Assembly (NCBI GenBank): GCA_016711485.1
Contig: JADJSX010000006.1
Coordinates: forward strand, 916,001 to 980,000
Length of the DNA stretch: 64,000 nucleotides
DNA from: Leptospiraceae bacterium
GTDB taxonomy: Bacteria > Spirochaetota > Leptospiria > Leptospirales > Leptospiraceae
Direction: 5' to 3'
Position numbers and translations under genes: made by a program. The notes beneath the pieces were generated by a model. That model had not been told where the DNA came from, did no database searches, and saw only the letters and a list, made by a program, of their open reading frames with translations. This document shows positions 53,785 to 62,348 of this stretch, in pieces. The number at the start of each line of letters is the position of its first letter. Position 1 is the stretch's first letter.

Positions 53785-54690
53785 TTAATCCAAGAAATTT
53801 TCAGTCTTGTCGTTAGAGTATATTTCAGAGAGTAAATCATTTTTAGTAAGCCCAAAGAATTGAATCGTTTTAATTCCAGCAGTGCGAGAGAGTTTTACTT
53901 TTTTAGAAATCTTAGAAGGTAGCTTCATAGAAAGCTCAAAGAAATGATCTACATCTATCTTAAGAGCACGAAGAGGAGACTCGGCAATGTTACGAATATT
54001 TTCTAGATCAAGTGTCTCAGCACCACGAAAGAAACGATCCCTAAAAAGTAAAAATAAATAAAGCAGAATGGAAATATCCAGATCAGGATTAACACTACGC
54101 GAATAACGGCGATAATGCGGATTAAAAGAAAGAACTCCGAGGCTTGCAAACTGAGAAGGATAAAATAAATCTCTATCGTCTCTCGAATACATTGCGGTTA
54201 ATACCTGATAGTCGTTCTCGAGTGATTTCTCCGAATAGGTTTGCTTTAAATCAAGAGTAGAAAGCCAGTCTCTATAAGAACGAAGAAAAGACTCCTTGTC
54301 AAAACTAACTAGCTCAGACTGAGTAAAAAACCAAAACCAGGTAGTTGGAGCAGTTTCAGATGTAATTAAATTATAATGAAGAATCCAACTAGTCGCAGTC
54401 TTATCTAAAAAGGGATCGTAATTTAAAATTGGTTTTATAAAATCAGATTTATCGTCTTTGTCTAGAAGTCCAAATACATTGACCCAGTGGCGAATTGATT
54501 TCACCATATTAGCCCCAACTCCCATATAATCGGTTGGATAATCTTCATTTGACTCTTCCAGGTCTTTAAAAAAACCACTGACTTGTTTTGCTTTTAAAGA
54601 AGCAACCTTTGCATCCTGTTCATTAAGCCCTTTAAAAAGCCAATGTTCTCTAGGATAAAAAGTCTCATGTCCAGCTAATTTTAATTTCAT
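53785..54690 (-). CDS. DUF4007-family protein
   Basis: 301 aa from ATG 54690, which has an AGGA site 8 bases upstream; the upstream in-frame ATG at 54714 is less likely. The N-terminus KLAGHETFYPREHWLFKGL is the DUF4007 signature, followed by MGVGANMVKSIRHWVNVFGLL and a helical body. As I recall, members occur beside DndC-like PAPS reductases and cysteine desulfurases in DNA phosphorothioation or related islands. Here a cysteine desulfurase follows after 3 bases, but DndB-E are absent, so the pair may be an orphan or remnant module. Confidence 0.8.
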   Translation of the reverse strand: MKLKLAGHETFYPREHWLFKGLNEQDAKVASLKAKQVSGFFKDLEESNEDYPTDYMGVGANMVKSIRHWVNVFGLLDKDDKSDFIKPILNYDPFLDKTATSWILHYNLITSETAPTTWFWFFTQSELVSFDKESFLRSYRDWLSTLDLKQTYSEKSLENDYQVLTAMYSRDDRDLFYPSQFASLGVLSFNPHYRRYSRSVNPDLDISILLYLFLLFRDRFFRGAETLDLENIRNIAESPLRALKIDVDHFFELSMKLPSKISKKVKLSRTAGIKTIQFFGLTKNDLLSEIYSNDKTENFLD

Positions 54691-54771
54691 CGTATTTCCT
54701 TCTTTAATATACAACTATCAAAATCAGTTTATTGTCAAATTGAAAATTTTACAAGAATCCATTGCAAAAAA

Positions 54772-55128
54772 GGAATTTTGGCTTTTTATAAATACACTGG
54801 TATGGGCTTGCACCCATACCAGGAGATATTGCGCTCCGTTGGAGCTATAGTAAAAAGGAAAGCCCCAACGGAATTGTGTGGTATGGGCTAGCACCCACAC
54901 CACGAATGATTTCGCCCCGTTGGGGCTAATAGTAAAAAGCCAAGCCCCAACGGGGCGAAATATTTAATCCCTATCCTGCTAGGGATAGGAATATTTTTTC
55001 AAAAGAAATTTTCTTTCAAAAAGATAATTTTTTAAAAGGAATAATTTTTCAAAATTATAATATTTCAAAAAAATCCTCTGTGAATGTGTTCCAGGAACGT
55101 CTACTGCGTATTTGCCGCTTCCGAGAAA
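54772..55128. repeat. Palindrome-rich long repeat, copy 1
   Basis: Copy 1 of a shared element found three times in 3.3 kb. It contains the perfect hairpin CTGGTATGGG-cttgca-CCCATACCAG, a GTGGTATGGG-ctagca-CCCACACCAC hairpin, a CGCCCCGTTGGGGCT dyad, and CCTATCC/GGATAGG. Its right end includes a 63-bp scar of a PLD gene. No gene lies within it. It separates the MNT-HEPN module from the DUF4007 gene. Confidence 0.85.
55063..55125 (-). pseudogene. 3'-terminal scar of a PLD-family gene
   Basis: On the minus strand this reads GSGKYAVDVPGTHSQRIFLK, matching the last 20 residues of the PLD protein at 56086-57027 (GSGKYAVDVPGTHSLRIFLK). The DNA differs at 2 of 63 positions. It starts 4 bases after the HEPN stop and has no 5' part, so a PLD gene was probably replaced by the MNT-HEPN pair. 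Confidence 0.85.
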
Positions 55129-55518
55129 TTAATTTATTTTTTCTAAAATTCGATTCCTGACTTCGTAAGCAATGGCTAAAGCCTCTTTGGCGCGATCTAA
55201 CGTAATTATCGTATCAGGATCAGGATAGCGAGCTTCTACTGCATACACGGTAAGCTTATCCGGGGATATATCATTTAAGCTTAATTCATTCTCGTAAGTT
55301 TTAAGTTCATTTAATAAACGAAAGATATCATGCGTATAAGAGAACTCTCCATCAAGGTATATTATAAATCCTTTAATATATTTTTCAACTGCCTGTTGAC
55401 AGTGAAAACAAACGGATCTAAGGATTGCATCTTCATAGCGCATTTCGTGTTCTGCCGCTAGAATATCTTCATTGGCAGTATTGAACCAAGACTTTGCAAG
55501 TTCAAACCTGTCGCTCAT
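55129..55518 (-). CDS. HEPN-domain protein (toxin-like partner of MNT)
   Basis: 129 aa, all helical. SWFNTANEDILAAEHEMRYEDAILRSVCFHCQQAVEKYIKGFIIYLD and the ARYPDPD segment are typical of the PF05168-like HEPN group. The RX4-6H RNase motif of HepT is not evident, so catalysis is uncertain. It overlaps the nucleotidyltransferase gene by 17 bases, forming a classic MNT-HEPN pair (AMPylation-controlled toxin-antitoxin in HepT/MntA). Confidence 0.9.
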   Translation of the reverse strand: MSDRFELAKSWFNTANEDILAAEHEMRYEDAILRSVCFHCQQAVEKYIKGFIIYLDGEFSYTHDIFRLLNELKTYENELSLNDISPDKLTVYAVEARYPDPDTIITLDRAKEALAIAYEVRNRILEKIN

Positions 55519-55834
55519 ACAATAGCTTTCCTTTTTTGATGACCGAGGTAATAAATGCTTGTCTTACAGTTTTCCACTTTTGGACTTCGGCTTCTGTATA
55601 AACAACAAAATCAATGGAATAATTAGAATAATATTTTCTCATAGAAATATACAACTCTCCCGTTCTCTCGTTCCGAGGTAACGGTGAATCTTTTACGATA
55701 ACAAGAATATCAATATCACTATTTTTGTTTGGAGTCCCATAGGCATGAGAACCAAATAAAATAACTTTCTCCGGCTTAACATTTTCTACAATAGCATTCG
55801 TTAATGTTTCAATATAAGAAATTACATCAATCAT
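55502..55834 (-). CDS. MNT-type minimal nucleotidyltransferase (antitoxin-like)
   Basis: 110 aa. The nucleotidyltransferase motif VILFGSHAYGTPNKNSDIDILVIV supplies GSxxxG and the DxD metal ligands. In MNT-HEPN systems this enzyme modifies the HEPN protein with AMP and neutralises it. Its 3' end overlaps the HEPN gene by 17 bases. Repeat copy 2 lies upstream of its start. Confidence 0.92.
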   Translation of the reverse strand: MIDVISYIETLTNAIVENVKPEKVILFGSHAYGTPNKNSDIDILVIVKDSPLPRNERTGELYISMRKYYSNYSIDFVVYTEAEVQKWKTVRQAFITSVIKKGKLLYERQV

Positions 55835-55930
55835 TGTTCCCTCCTATTTTTCAGTTTTTTTGGCAGTAATCCAAGGCTTGTTACTCAGTTTTGATTGATT
55901 TTTAATTCTGTAAAGTAATTTTATACCCTT

Positions 55931-56158
55931 GGAATTTTGGCTTTTTATAAATACACTGGTATGGGCTTGCACCCATACCAGGAGGGATTGCGCTCCGTTG
56001 GAGCTATAGTAAAAAGGAAAGCCCCAACGGGGTTAAATATTTAATCCCTATCCTGCGAGGGATAGGAATATTTTTCAAAATGATATTATTTCAAAAAAAT
56101 CCTCAGTGAATGTGTTCCCGGAACGTCTACTGCGTATTTGCCGCTTCCGAGGGTTTCT
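55931..56158. repeat. Palindrome-rich long repeat, copy 2 (internally deleted)
   Basis: It matches copy 1 from GGAATTTTGG onwards. It lacks the ~85-bp middle (second hairpin and the left CGCCCCGTTGGGGC arm), as if deleted between two AAGCCCCAACGG direct repeats. Its right end runs into the last codons of the complete PLD gene (56086-56158). Confidence 0.85.
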
Positions 56159-57027
56159 ATCCAGTGGTAGAGTATCTGGACATTTTTTGTTACTTCCCAG
56201 GCTCTTGGTGTTGGGGAGTCTGCACAGTTAGCGGCTAACCATTGTCTGACTCTTCCGAAGTAAAGTTCTCCGCCTGCGGAGTTTAGTTCTTTTAGGAAGG
56301 CTTGGATAAAAGGATGTTCAAAGAAAAACACGCGAAGTCGATTTAGAAATTCTTCTTCTTTTAATCCCGTTGGAATTGTATATAGACTCAAATCATGCAC
56401 CATACAATCATATTCTACCTGTGTCGGTGCTGATTTACTTTTGTAGTATTCTTTTAGCTTGTTTATATCCTCTGACATTGGAAGTGACGATAGGAGAAAA
56501 TCCTTCTTATCCGCTATATTCTTAAACTCAAAGTCGCCCCCTTCTTCATCTAGTGCCAGAAGGGATAATTGCTCTTCGATTGCTTCCATCATTCTATCAT
56601 CAATCAATTGGCTTTCATCTAAAATATTCTGTAAATAGATTCTATCCTCTAATTCCAGTTTGTCTATCTTCACTCCCATTTCATAATTGTAATTTTCATA
56701 CTTCCCATAATTTAACGCCCGTGAAGAAATATTCGCCGTAGTCAAATATGCCTTATCCGCATCTAAGTATAGTTTCAAGTGAAGCCTCGCATTTCGAAAG
56801 AGCGAAATCTTTTTTTCTTTGCACAGTTCGTAGATTTCTAAATCACTCGCTCTCTCGAGTAAATCCTTCACCTCCCACCTCACCACTATATAACGGCAAT
56901 TCTTTGTTTGGCTTAGGATTTCTTTTAATACATTGAGCTTTATATACGGCACGAAAATCGCTAGAGTTTCTGCTTCCTCTACAAATTTTAATACTGATTC
57001 TTTGAGGTTGCGTCCGTTGTGGTTCAT
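56086..57027 (-). CDS. PLD-family (HKD motif) putative nuclease
   Basis: 313 aa. One HxK-x4-D motif is visible, HLKLYLDADKAYLTTANIS (~102-120), so activity would need a dimer. An N-terminal LKFVEEAETLAIFVPYIKLNVL strand precedes it, and a helical region follows (~150-313; ending LYHWIETLGSGKYAV). It resembles the PLD-like domains of restriction and defence proteins. Its 3' end overlaps repeat copy 2, and a 20-codon scar of a second copy of it lies beside repeat copy 1. It precedes the MNT gene by ~250 bp. Confidence 0.8.
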   Translation of the reverse strand: MNHNGRNLKESVLKFVEEAETLAIFVPYIKLNVLKEILSQTKNCRYIVVRWEVKDLLERASDLEIYELCKEKKISLFRNARLHLKLYLDADKAYLTTANISSRALNYGKYENYNYEMGVKIDKLELEDRIYLQNILDESQLIDDRMMEAIEEQLSLLALDEEGGDFEFKNIADKKDFLLSSLPMSEDINKLKEYYKSKSAPTQVEYDCMVHDLSLYTIPTGLKEEEFLNRLRVFFFEHPFIQAFLKELNSAGGELYFGRVRQWLAANCADSPTPRAWEVTKNVQILYHWIETLGSGKYAVDVPGTHSLRIFLK

Positions 57028-57080
57028 TGGTGTTAGTCTTTTTTATTTTTAGGAGCGAGAGGGGCTGTTCGATACGTTTG

Positions 57081-57407
57081 CTAATAGCTTTTCGACTCTA
57101 CAAATAGCAAATGAAGTTTAGCTAATTCTTGTATATCTGTGATAGGCACACCTTTTGTCCACAGTTCGTTTTCACTCAGGTCGCAATCATCGTCCCAGCT
57201 TATTCCATAACCACCGGAATCAACCTTTGCCGTTTTCAGGTAGGAAAGATTTTTTAATTTGTTAAATGTTTTTTTTTCTAACAAGGGAGATATATCATAT
57301 TTCTTGATAGCATTATCCAGAAATAATACATAAATAGTATGTTTGTCGATGTAAATTTTATTGATTCTAGGAGGTTTTAATTGTGTTGGATTATTATCGT
57401 TAGCCAT
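57081..57407 (-). CDS. DUF2442-family protein
   Basis: 108 aa from ATG 57407, which shares one base with the DUF4160 stop (TAATG); an upstream ATG at 57449 would run into that gene. The DUF2442 pattern is visible: INKIYIDKHTIYVLFLDNAIKKYDISPLLE and GGYGISWDDDCDLSENELWTKG. DUF2442 and DUF4160 are commonly adjacent and proposed to form a toxin-antitoxin-like pair; the activity is not established. Confidence 0.88.
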   Translation of the reverse strand: MANDNNPTQLKPPRINKIYIDKHTIYVLFLDNAIKKYDISPLLEKKTFNKLKNLSYLKTAKVDSGGYGISWDDDCDLSENELWTKGVPITDIQELAKLHLLFVESKSY

Positions 57408-57655
57408 TAGTCTAGCTCCGGCAACTTGATAAAGTCTTTCGTTTCCCACATTCTAATTAATTCTGTTTGGTATTTACTTCCCCACTCTTCTACTAAACGA
57501 ATAGACCGAGATGGTAAATCGCCTTCAATCATAGATAAATTATCAATTGAGAATATTCCATTAAACTCGCCGTAGATTGCGTGAAAATGTGGAGGCAAAT
57601 GATCATTAAAGTACATCTTGATTGTTATTCCGTAAAAGCGAGCTATTACTGGCAT
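57407..57655 (-). CDS. DUF4160-family protein
   Basis: 82 aa from ATG 57655, which follows an AAGGGA site; an upstream in-frame ATG at 57673 adds six residues absent from the family. MPVIARFYGITIKMYFNDHLPPHFHAIYG, with the HLPPHFH block, is the DUF4160 signature. It is coupled to DUF2442 by a 1-base overlap. Repeat copy 3 lies directly upstream. Confidence 0.9.
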   Translation of the reverse strand: MPVIARFYGITIKMYFNDHLPPHFHAIYGEFNGIFSIDNLSMIEGDLPSRSIRLVEEWGSKYQTELIRMWETKDFIKLPELD

Positions 57656-57744
57656 ATTTTTCCCTTTCAACAATTCTATTTTTCTTTGTGACTCTTGTCA
57701 AGGTAAATCTATTTTCAGTTCCTTACAATAAAGTCTGGTTGGTA

Positions 57745-58024
57745 TTACACTGGTATGGGCTTGCACCCATACCAGGAGGGATTACGCTCCGTTGGAGCTA
57801 TCGTTAAAAGGAAAGCCCAACGGAATTGTGTGGTATGGGCTAGCACCCACACCACGAATGATTTCGCCCCGTTGGGGCTAATAGTAAAAAGCCAAGCCCC
57901 AACGGGGCGAAATATTTAATCCCTATCCTGCTAGGGATAGGAATATTTTTCAAAAGGAATATTCTTTCAAAAAGATAATCTTTCAAGAAAAATATTTATT
58001 TCAAAAAAATCCTCTGCGAATCTA
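57745..58024. repeat. Palindrome-rich long repeat, copy 3
   Basis: It matches copy 1 through its full set of hairpins (CTGGTATGGG hairpin, second hairpin, CGCCCCGTTGGGGC dyad, CCTATCC hairpin) and ends in TTTCAAAAAAATCCTCTGCGAAT. That end corresponds to about the last eight codons of the PLD scar, then diverges. Confidence 0.85.
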
Positions 58025-58137
58025 CAATCAATTAGCAGTCTTATCAGAAATATTATTTTCCTATTCAACTTATTAGCAAGTAGACAATTCTATCTCTATA
58101 TTGATCTCAGGATGTCGTTCATTAAGATTCATTGAGG

Positions 58138-58788
58138 TTAATCTGTAAAACCTAAAAATTTATCACCATTCCAACAAATAGCAAATGCCGAAAGGGGAGC
58201 TTCTAAAACTACGTGTCTATAATTACCCATTGATTCATAATTCATTACATGAAAATGTAAAAATTTTTAATGGCTGAATTCCAGCTTGATTTAACTTTTT
58301 TAATTTTTGAATATTGACTGGAATTTTCTGTCTATGTCCTGATGATTCTTCCAAATCAAAAAACTCACGAGTATTTCCCTTGAAGTTTTTTATTATTGCT
58401 TCCCTAATTTCTTTTGTTTCTTTTTTTCTATTGTCCTTTAAGGATTTTAAATCACTCGCAATTTTTTTTACTTCATTCACTTTCGTTGGAAACTCATAGC
58501 TTGCATCAACGCATTTATTCAAATAAAACCTACCCCTAGGAGAAAATTATTGTAAGCCACAAGTGGTTTTTCTATTGCCTCCCACTGCTCATCTTCAACT
58601 GGTTTGTCTTTTGAAGTTACAATCGAAAATCCCAAAATGTAATCGTTCAATGCAGAGTTTTTTCAATTTCACCTTTGGAATTTCTTTTGTATTTCCTTTC
58701 TCTTTTCTTCAAAGCTTGTTTCTTCCCATTCTTTCGATAAGGGATCGAAGATTGTTTTGAATGTTGTTAGGTATTTTTTGTTTTTCAT
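58138..58788 (-). pseudogene. Frameshifted paralogue of the 192-aa defence-island protein
   Basis: Read in pieces on the minus strand, it gives MKNKKYLTTFKTIFDPLSKE... then a stop, then NDYILGFSIVTSKDKPVEDEQ, then NKCVDASYEFPTKVNEVKK, then VMNYESMGNYRHVVLEAP. These segments match, in order, the 192-aa protein at 62349-62927 (LKTLFDPLSTEW; ALRIFASKPVASDSV; NKGYDKEFEFPNDIAKVKS; VHNYKSMENYEHVVHEAP). At least three frame changes break it. Only 95 codons (58235-58522) remain open. The intact size would be ~217 aa. It lies 34 bases downstream of the GHKL gene end, so the island once held two copies. Confidence 0.82.
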
Positions 58789-58822
58789 TGTGATGCTGGT
58801 TTTATGTTTTTATTTTATCAAC

Positions 58823-60679
58823 TTAATCTTTATCTAAAAAGCTTCTAGCAATTTTGCCCCAATCATGACGAACGTCTTGAAGCCTCGTGCGTTGCACTCC
58901 ATCACCAACTTCATCTTCATAACGAGCCCAAGCAATTAGCAATAACTTTAATCCGTCTCTTGCCTTAAGTAATCTTTCTCTAAGCATTTCGGGATCTTCT
59001 CCCCAACTTCTTTATCTAAAACTTCAATCAGATGAGGGTAGGCAGGATGATTAATATTTAATTTAATAAAAATTGTTCCACCTTTAAGCTTTACATCAAA
59101 AAAATTGGAATTTCCTACATCTCCATATTCGAATTCAATACGAAATCCATTTTTTAAAATATCTTTTATAACTTGATCAATGATGGACATTGGAATATCA
59201 CTTTCTTTTAAAGATTCTTCCATTTCCTTTTTTCTCTCAATTTCTGATTCTTTTTTTAATTGTATATCAGTTGTTCCTGTATGTCCGTCAGTGGCTCTAG
59301 ATTTAATTACCGATGAAGCATGATCGATTGTTTTTTGTTTACCATGGCGTTCTGGTTTTTCTGGGATACGCGTGTTTTTTGTTTGAATATTTAATCTGTA
59401 CGTAAATTTCTTAAGCGATCATTAATCGTTTTTGCAATACTAATTAAATCAGACTTAATGTCTTCATCGTCTTTTAACTCTTTAAGAAATGCAATATAAG
59501 ATTGTTCATTTTTCAAAATTTCTTTTATTTCGGTTTGAGCGATTTCACGAAAATTACTAGCAGACTGCTTATTGTTTGTTACTCCAAATATATCATCTAA
59601 GCCAGGTGGAAAGCTAATTTCAACTCCCCACCAGCGTTCGGTTACGTCATGTGCAATAACCCAGCCATCGTCTAAATCTAATTCTCTATTAGCACGTACT
59701 AATGAAACACCTTGGTTTTTTCTTGCATGCTCTCCATGAGCAGTTGAACCAGGCTGAATGCCTGAACTAGCTTTTTTAAATTCCTTAGTAAGCCATTCAT
59801 TCTTTGAATCTCCATCAAAAATTCTAGCTTCTAACCTAGCTAGACTATAAGTAATTTTTACCTTATGTTCTTTCCCTTTATATTTTATAAATATTTCCTG
59901 AATGTCTCCATCCTTTTCGAACATTGGGCTTTTGTCGAAAGGCTTTGGACACGAAGTTTTCTTCATCAAATAACCTGGGTCATTCGGTAACGCTTCCTTA
60001 TCCGCAGAAATATCCTTCGGATTATCATAATTAAACACAACCATACGAATTACGACTTTATCCTTCTCTATAAATTTACGGTAAAGCCTACCTATAATAA
60101 ATTCAGAGTTTTTTATTAAAGGATCTGCTTTCTTCCAAAGAATTCTATCCAAGTTGGACCAAACAATTAAAGTTCCAGTCTTTCCAATATTCTTACTTGT
60201 TTTTTTGTATACCTCTGGAATTTTATTTTTAACTGACTTAGGAATTTCACTTAGTTCAAGACTATTTATTTTATTAATATCGAGATAGGTATAATATGCA
60301 TTATCCACTCCATTCTGCCATGACCAAACTTCTACTTTAGTGCATTGTGATATTGAAGATGCAGGCAAGCCCATTCCAAATCTACCAATACTTTCTTCAC
60401 TTGCAGAATTCAGGTTCGTGCCATTGCCAAATTGAAGAGACATACGGAGAGTCTTCTCATCCATCCCTTTTCCATCATCGAGGATAGCTATTTCATGAAG
60501 TCTCTGAGTATTATTTTTATTGATTAAATTGTTTTCTCCAAGAAGCAACTTACATTTTGCGCACTAGCTTGAATGGAATTATCAATTAATTCTGCTACTG
60601 CATACGCCGTATTACGATAACCATTATCTCTCATTGCCTGAACGGCTAAATGCACAGGCACTATATCATGTCTTTCCAT
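58823..60679 (-). pseudogene. GHKL (MORC/Hsp90-like) ATPase, broken by frameshifts
   Basis: The likely full gene starts at ATG 60679 (GGAG site) with MERHDIVPVHLAVQAMRDNG and AVAELIDNSIQA (N-box Asn). One frame change near 60555 leads into the main open segment 59391-60548, with ILDDGKGMDEKTL (ATP-lid DxGxG) and SIGRFGMGLPASS. The following S5-like and helical parts are also there. Further frame changes near 59391 and 58985 continue it (MEESLKESDIPMSIIDQVIK..., then MLRERLLKARDGLKLLLIAWARYED). The total is ~619 codons. It begins 12 bases after the helicase stop. Alternatively some of these may be sequencing indels. Confidence 0.8.
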
Positions 60680-60691
60680 TTTGTTTCACTC

Positions 60692-62293
60692 CTAAAATAT
60701 ATCTTCCCAATTCATAAATGCTTCTGCCATATCCCTAAACCCGGGAAGGCTTGTATCAATCACGGTAACAATTTCCGCTTCATTATTTCCGCCTTGCTTT
60801 ATGCCTCGAATGGCACGACCAACCATCTGAGAATACAAGACAAGGGATTTAGTCGGACGGGCAATTACCGCACAACTTGTCTTCGGCGCATCAAAGCCTG
60901 TGGTTAATACTCCGTAATTGCAAATCACTTTTACAGAATTTGATTCACTTTTAAAATCTTGAATAATTCGATTTCTTTCTTCGCTAGATGTTCTACCTGT
61001 AACTGAATTTGCCTCAATGTCCATTGCGCGAAGTAGAGAAGCAATCATATCAGAATGCTCTACAGAAGAACCAAAGAACATAATTCTTGTATGCCGCTTA
61101 ACTAGATGTTTAAATTTTTTTAATATTTCAATATTTCGAATTTCATTTTGTCCAAGGCGAGATAGAATTTTTTCTGATATATCAAAATCTTTTTTAATCT
61201 CTGATAATTCTTCTTGGGTTAATGCAAAATGACCATTATGCGTTAACATTGAAAAATCTGTTTTTGCTAAATATCCTTCGGATTGCAGATAATGAATTGG
61301 ATTGCTATATCCTTTGATGGCAAGAGTAACTTTTTTTTGGTAAAAGAATTTTGCTAACTCTGCATCTTTTTCTATATCTGAATAAGTCCGTCCAGGTGTT
61401 GCAGTTAATCCAATGAGCGGTGAATTATTATAAACCGTTAAAGTTTCCAGAATCAATTTATAAGATTCGGCAATTGCTTGATGAGCTTCATCCATAACAA
61501 CTAAAGAAGTTTTCGAACCAAGTTTACTTATAAAGTCATTACTTGTTTTTAATGCATTAAACATTTTTGAAAGTCCAGAAACTAGAAAGCCTTCATGTAT
61601 TTGATTTATTTCTAAATTAAACTTTCCCCAAAATCTATATTGATTTATCTTTCTATTGCCAATATGAAACCAAGCTTTCTTGAATTCATTTAAAGCCTGC
61701 TCACAAAGTTCCTCACTATAAGCAAGCCAGATAACTAAAGCGCCTTCATTCTTTCGCAAAAACTCAGCAATTAAATTCATAGCAGTTCTAGTCTTTCCAG
61801 CACCGGTAGGCATATGAAGAATTGCCCTTTTATATTCTGAGTGGATAATCAAATTTAGTCTGTCTATTGCATCTATTTGATGAGGAAACAAAGGATAACC
61901 GACTTCCATTTCCTCTATCGAAGGTATTTCTATTTTTTCAACTTCTAACGGTGTAGTAAGTTCAAAGAAATTAAATAATTCAGCCTCTTTTTCTTTTCCC
62001 CTAGCAAAGGAAACTGTCTTAATTTTATCATACGGATTCGGTGTAGGCTTTTCTCCTAACGCACGAAATAAATCTAACAACTCATTTTCTTTAAGTAAAT
62101 CGAAAACTAAATTTCGATATTTCTTATTTAGTAATAATTCTTCCTTAGAATACAAATCGAAAACAATCTCCTTCAATTTAGAAGGACTCGACTTCTCTGG
62201 AAAAATATTCATTAAGATATTGATGGAAGTTTTTCCAATCAACTCTCGTATGACTTCATCATCTGCACGTGAGAATAGTTTAGCTAGGTTCAT
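60692..62293 (-). CDS. SF2 DEAD/DEAH-type helicase of the defence island
   Basis: 533 aa. Motif I is HMPTGAGKTRTAMNLI (~residue 160), motif II VVMDEAHQA, motif III GLTATPGRT, and motifs V-VI CNYGVLTTGFDAPK and QMVGRAIRG. These place it in the DEAH-like, type III restriction/UvrB-like SF2 group. Residues 1-~130 are an extra helical N-terminal domain. It is 55 bases after the 192-aa gene and 12 bases before the GHKL ATPase gene, so all three were one operon. A DNA-translocating role in defence is inferred from context. Confidence 0.93.
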   Translation of the reverse strand: MNLAKLFSRADDEVIRELIGKTSINILMNIFPEKSSPSKLKEIVFDLYSKEELLLNKKYRNLVFDLLKENELLDLFRALGEKPTPNPYDKIKTVSFARGKEKEAELFNFFELTTPLEVEKIEIPSIEEMEVGYPLFPHQIDAIDRLNLIIHSEYKRAILHMPTGAGKTRTAMNLIAEFLRKNEGALVIWLAYSEELCEQALNEFKKAWFHIGNRKINQYRFWGKFNLEINQIHEGFLVSGLSKMFNALKTSNDFISKLGSKTSLVVMDEAHQAIAESYKLILETLTVYNNSPLIGLTATPGRTYSDIEKDAELAKFFYQKKVTLAIKGYSNPIHYLQSEGYLAKTDFSMLTHNGHFALTQEELSEIKKDFDISEKILSRLGQNEIRNIEILKKFKHLVKRHTRIMFFGSSVEHSDMIASLLRAMDIEANSVTGRTSSEERNRIIQDFKSESNSVKVICNYGVLTTGFDAPKTSCAVIARPTKSLVLYSQMVGRAIRGIKQGGNNEAEIVTVIDTSLPGFRDMAEAFMNWEDIF

Positions 62294-62348
62294 GGGGGTT
62301 ACAAGTAAATTATCTCAATTTTCCCAAATTAACTTTGCAAATAATGCT

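Noticed and set aside
57622..57807. Plus-strand 61-codon frame across the start of repeat copy 3
   Set aside because: It lies antisense to DUF4160 and runs into the repeat. There is no coding signature.
54772..58024. Integron cassette array (attC sites)
   Set aside because: Only copy 3 shows a GCCCAAC resembling the attC core, and this arises from a one-base deletion. The paired GTTRRRY boxes are missing, and no integrase is visible in the window.
54772..58024. CRISPR array
   Set aside because: There are three long, structured repeats separated by genes, not short direct repeats with uniform spacers. No cas genes are present.
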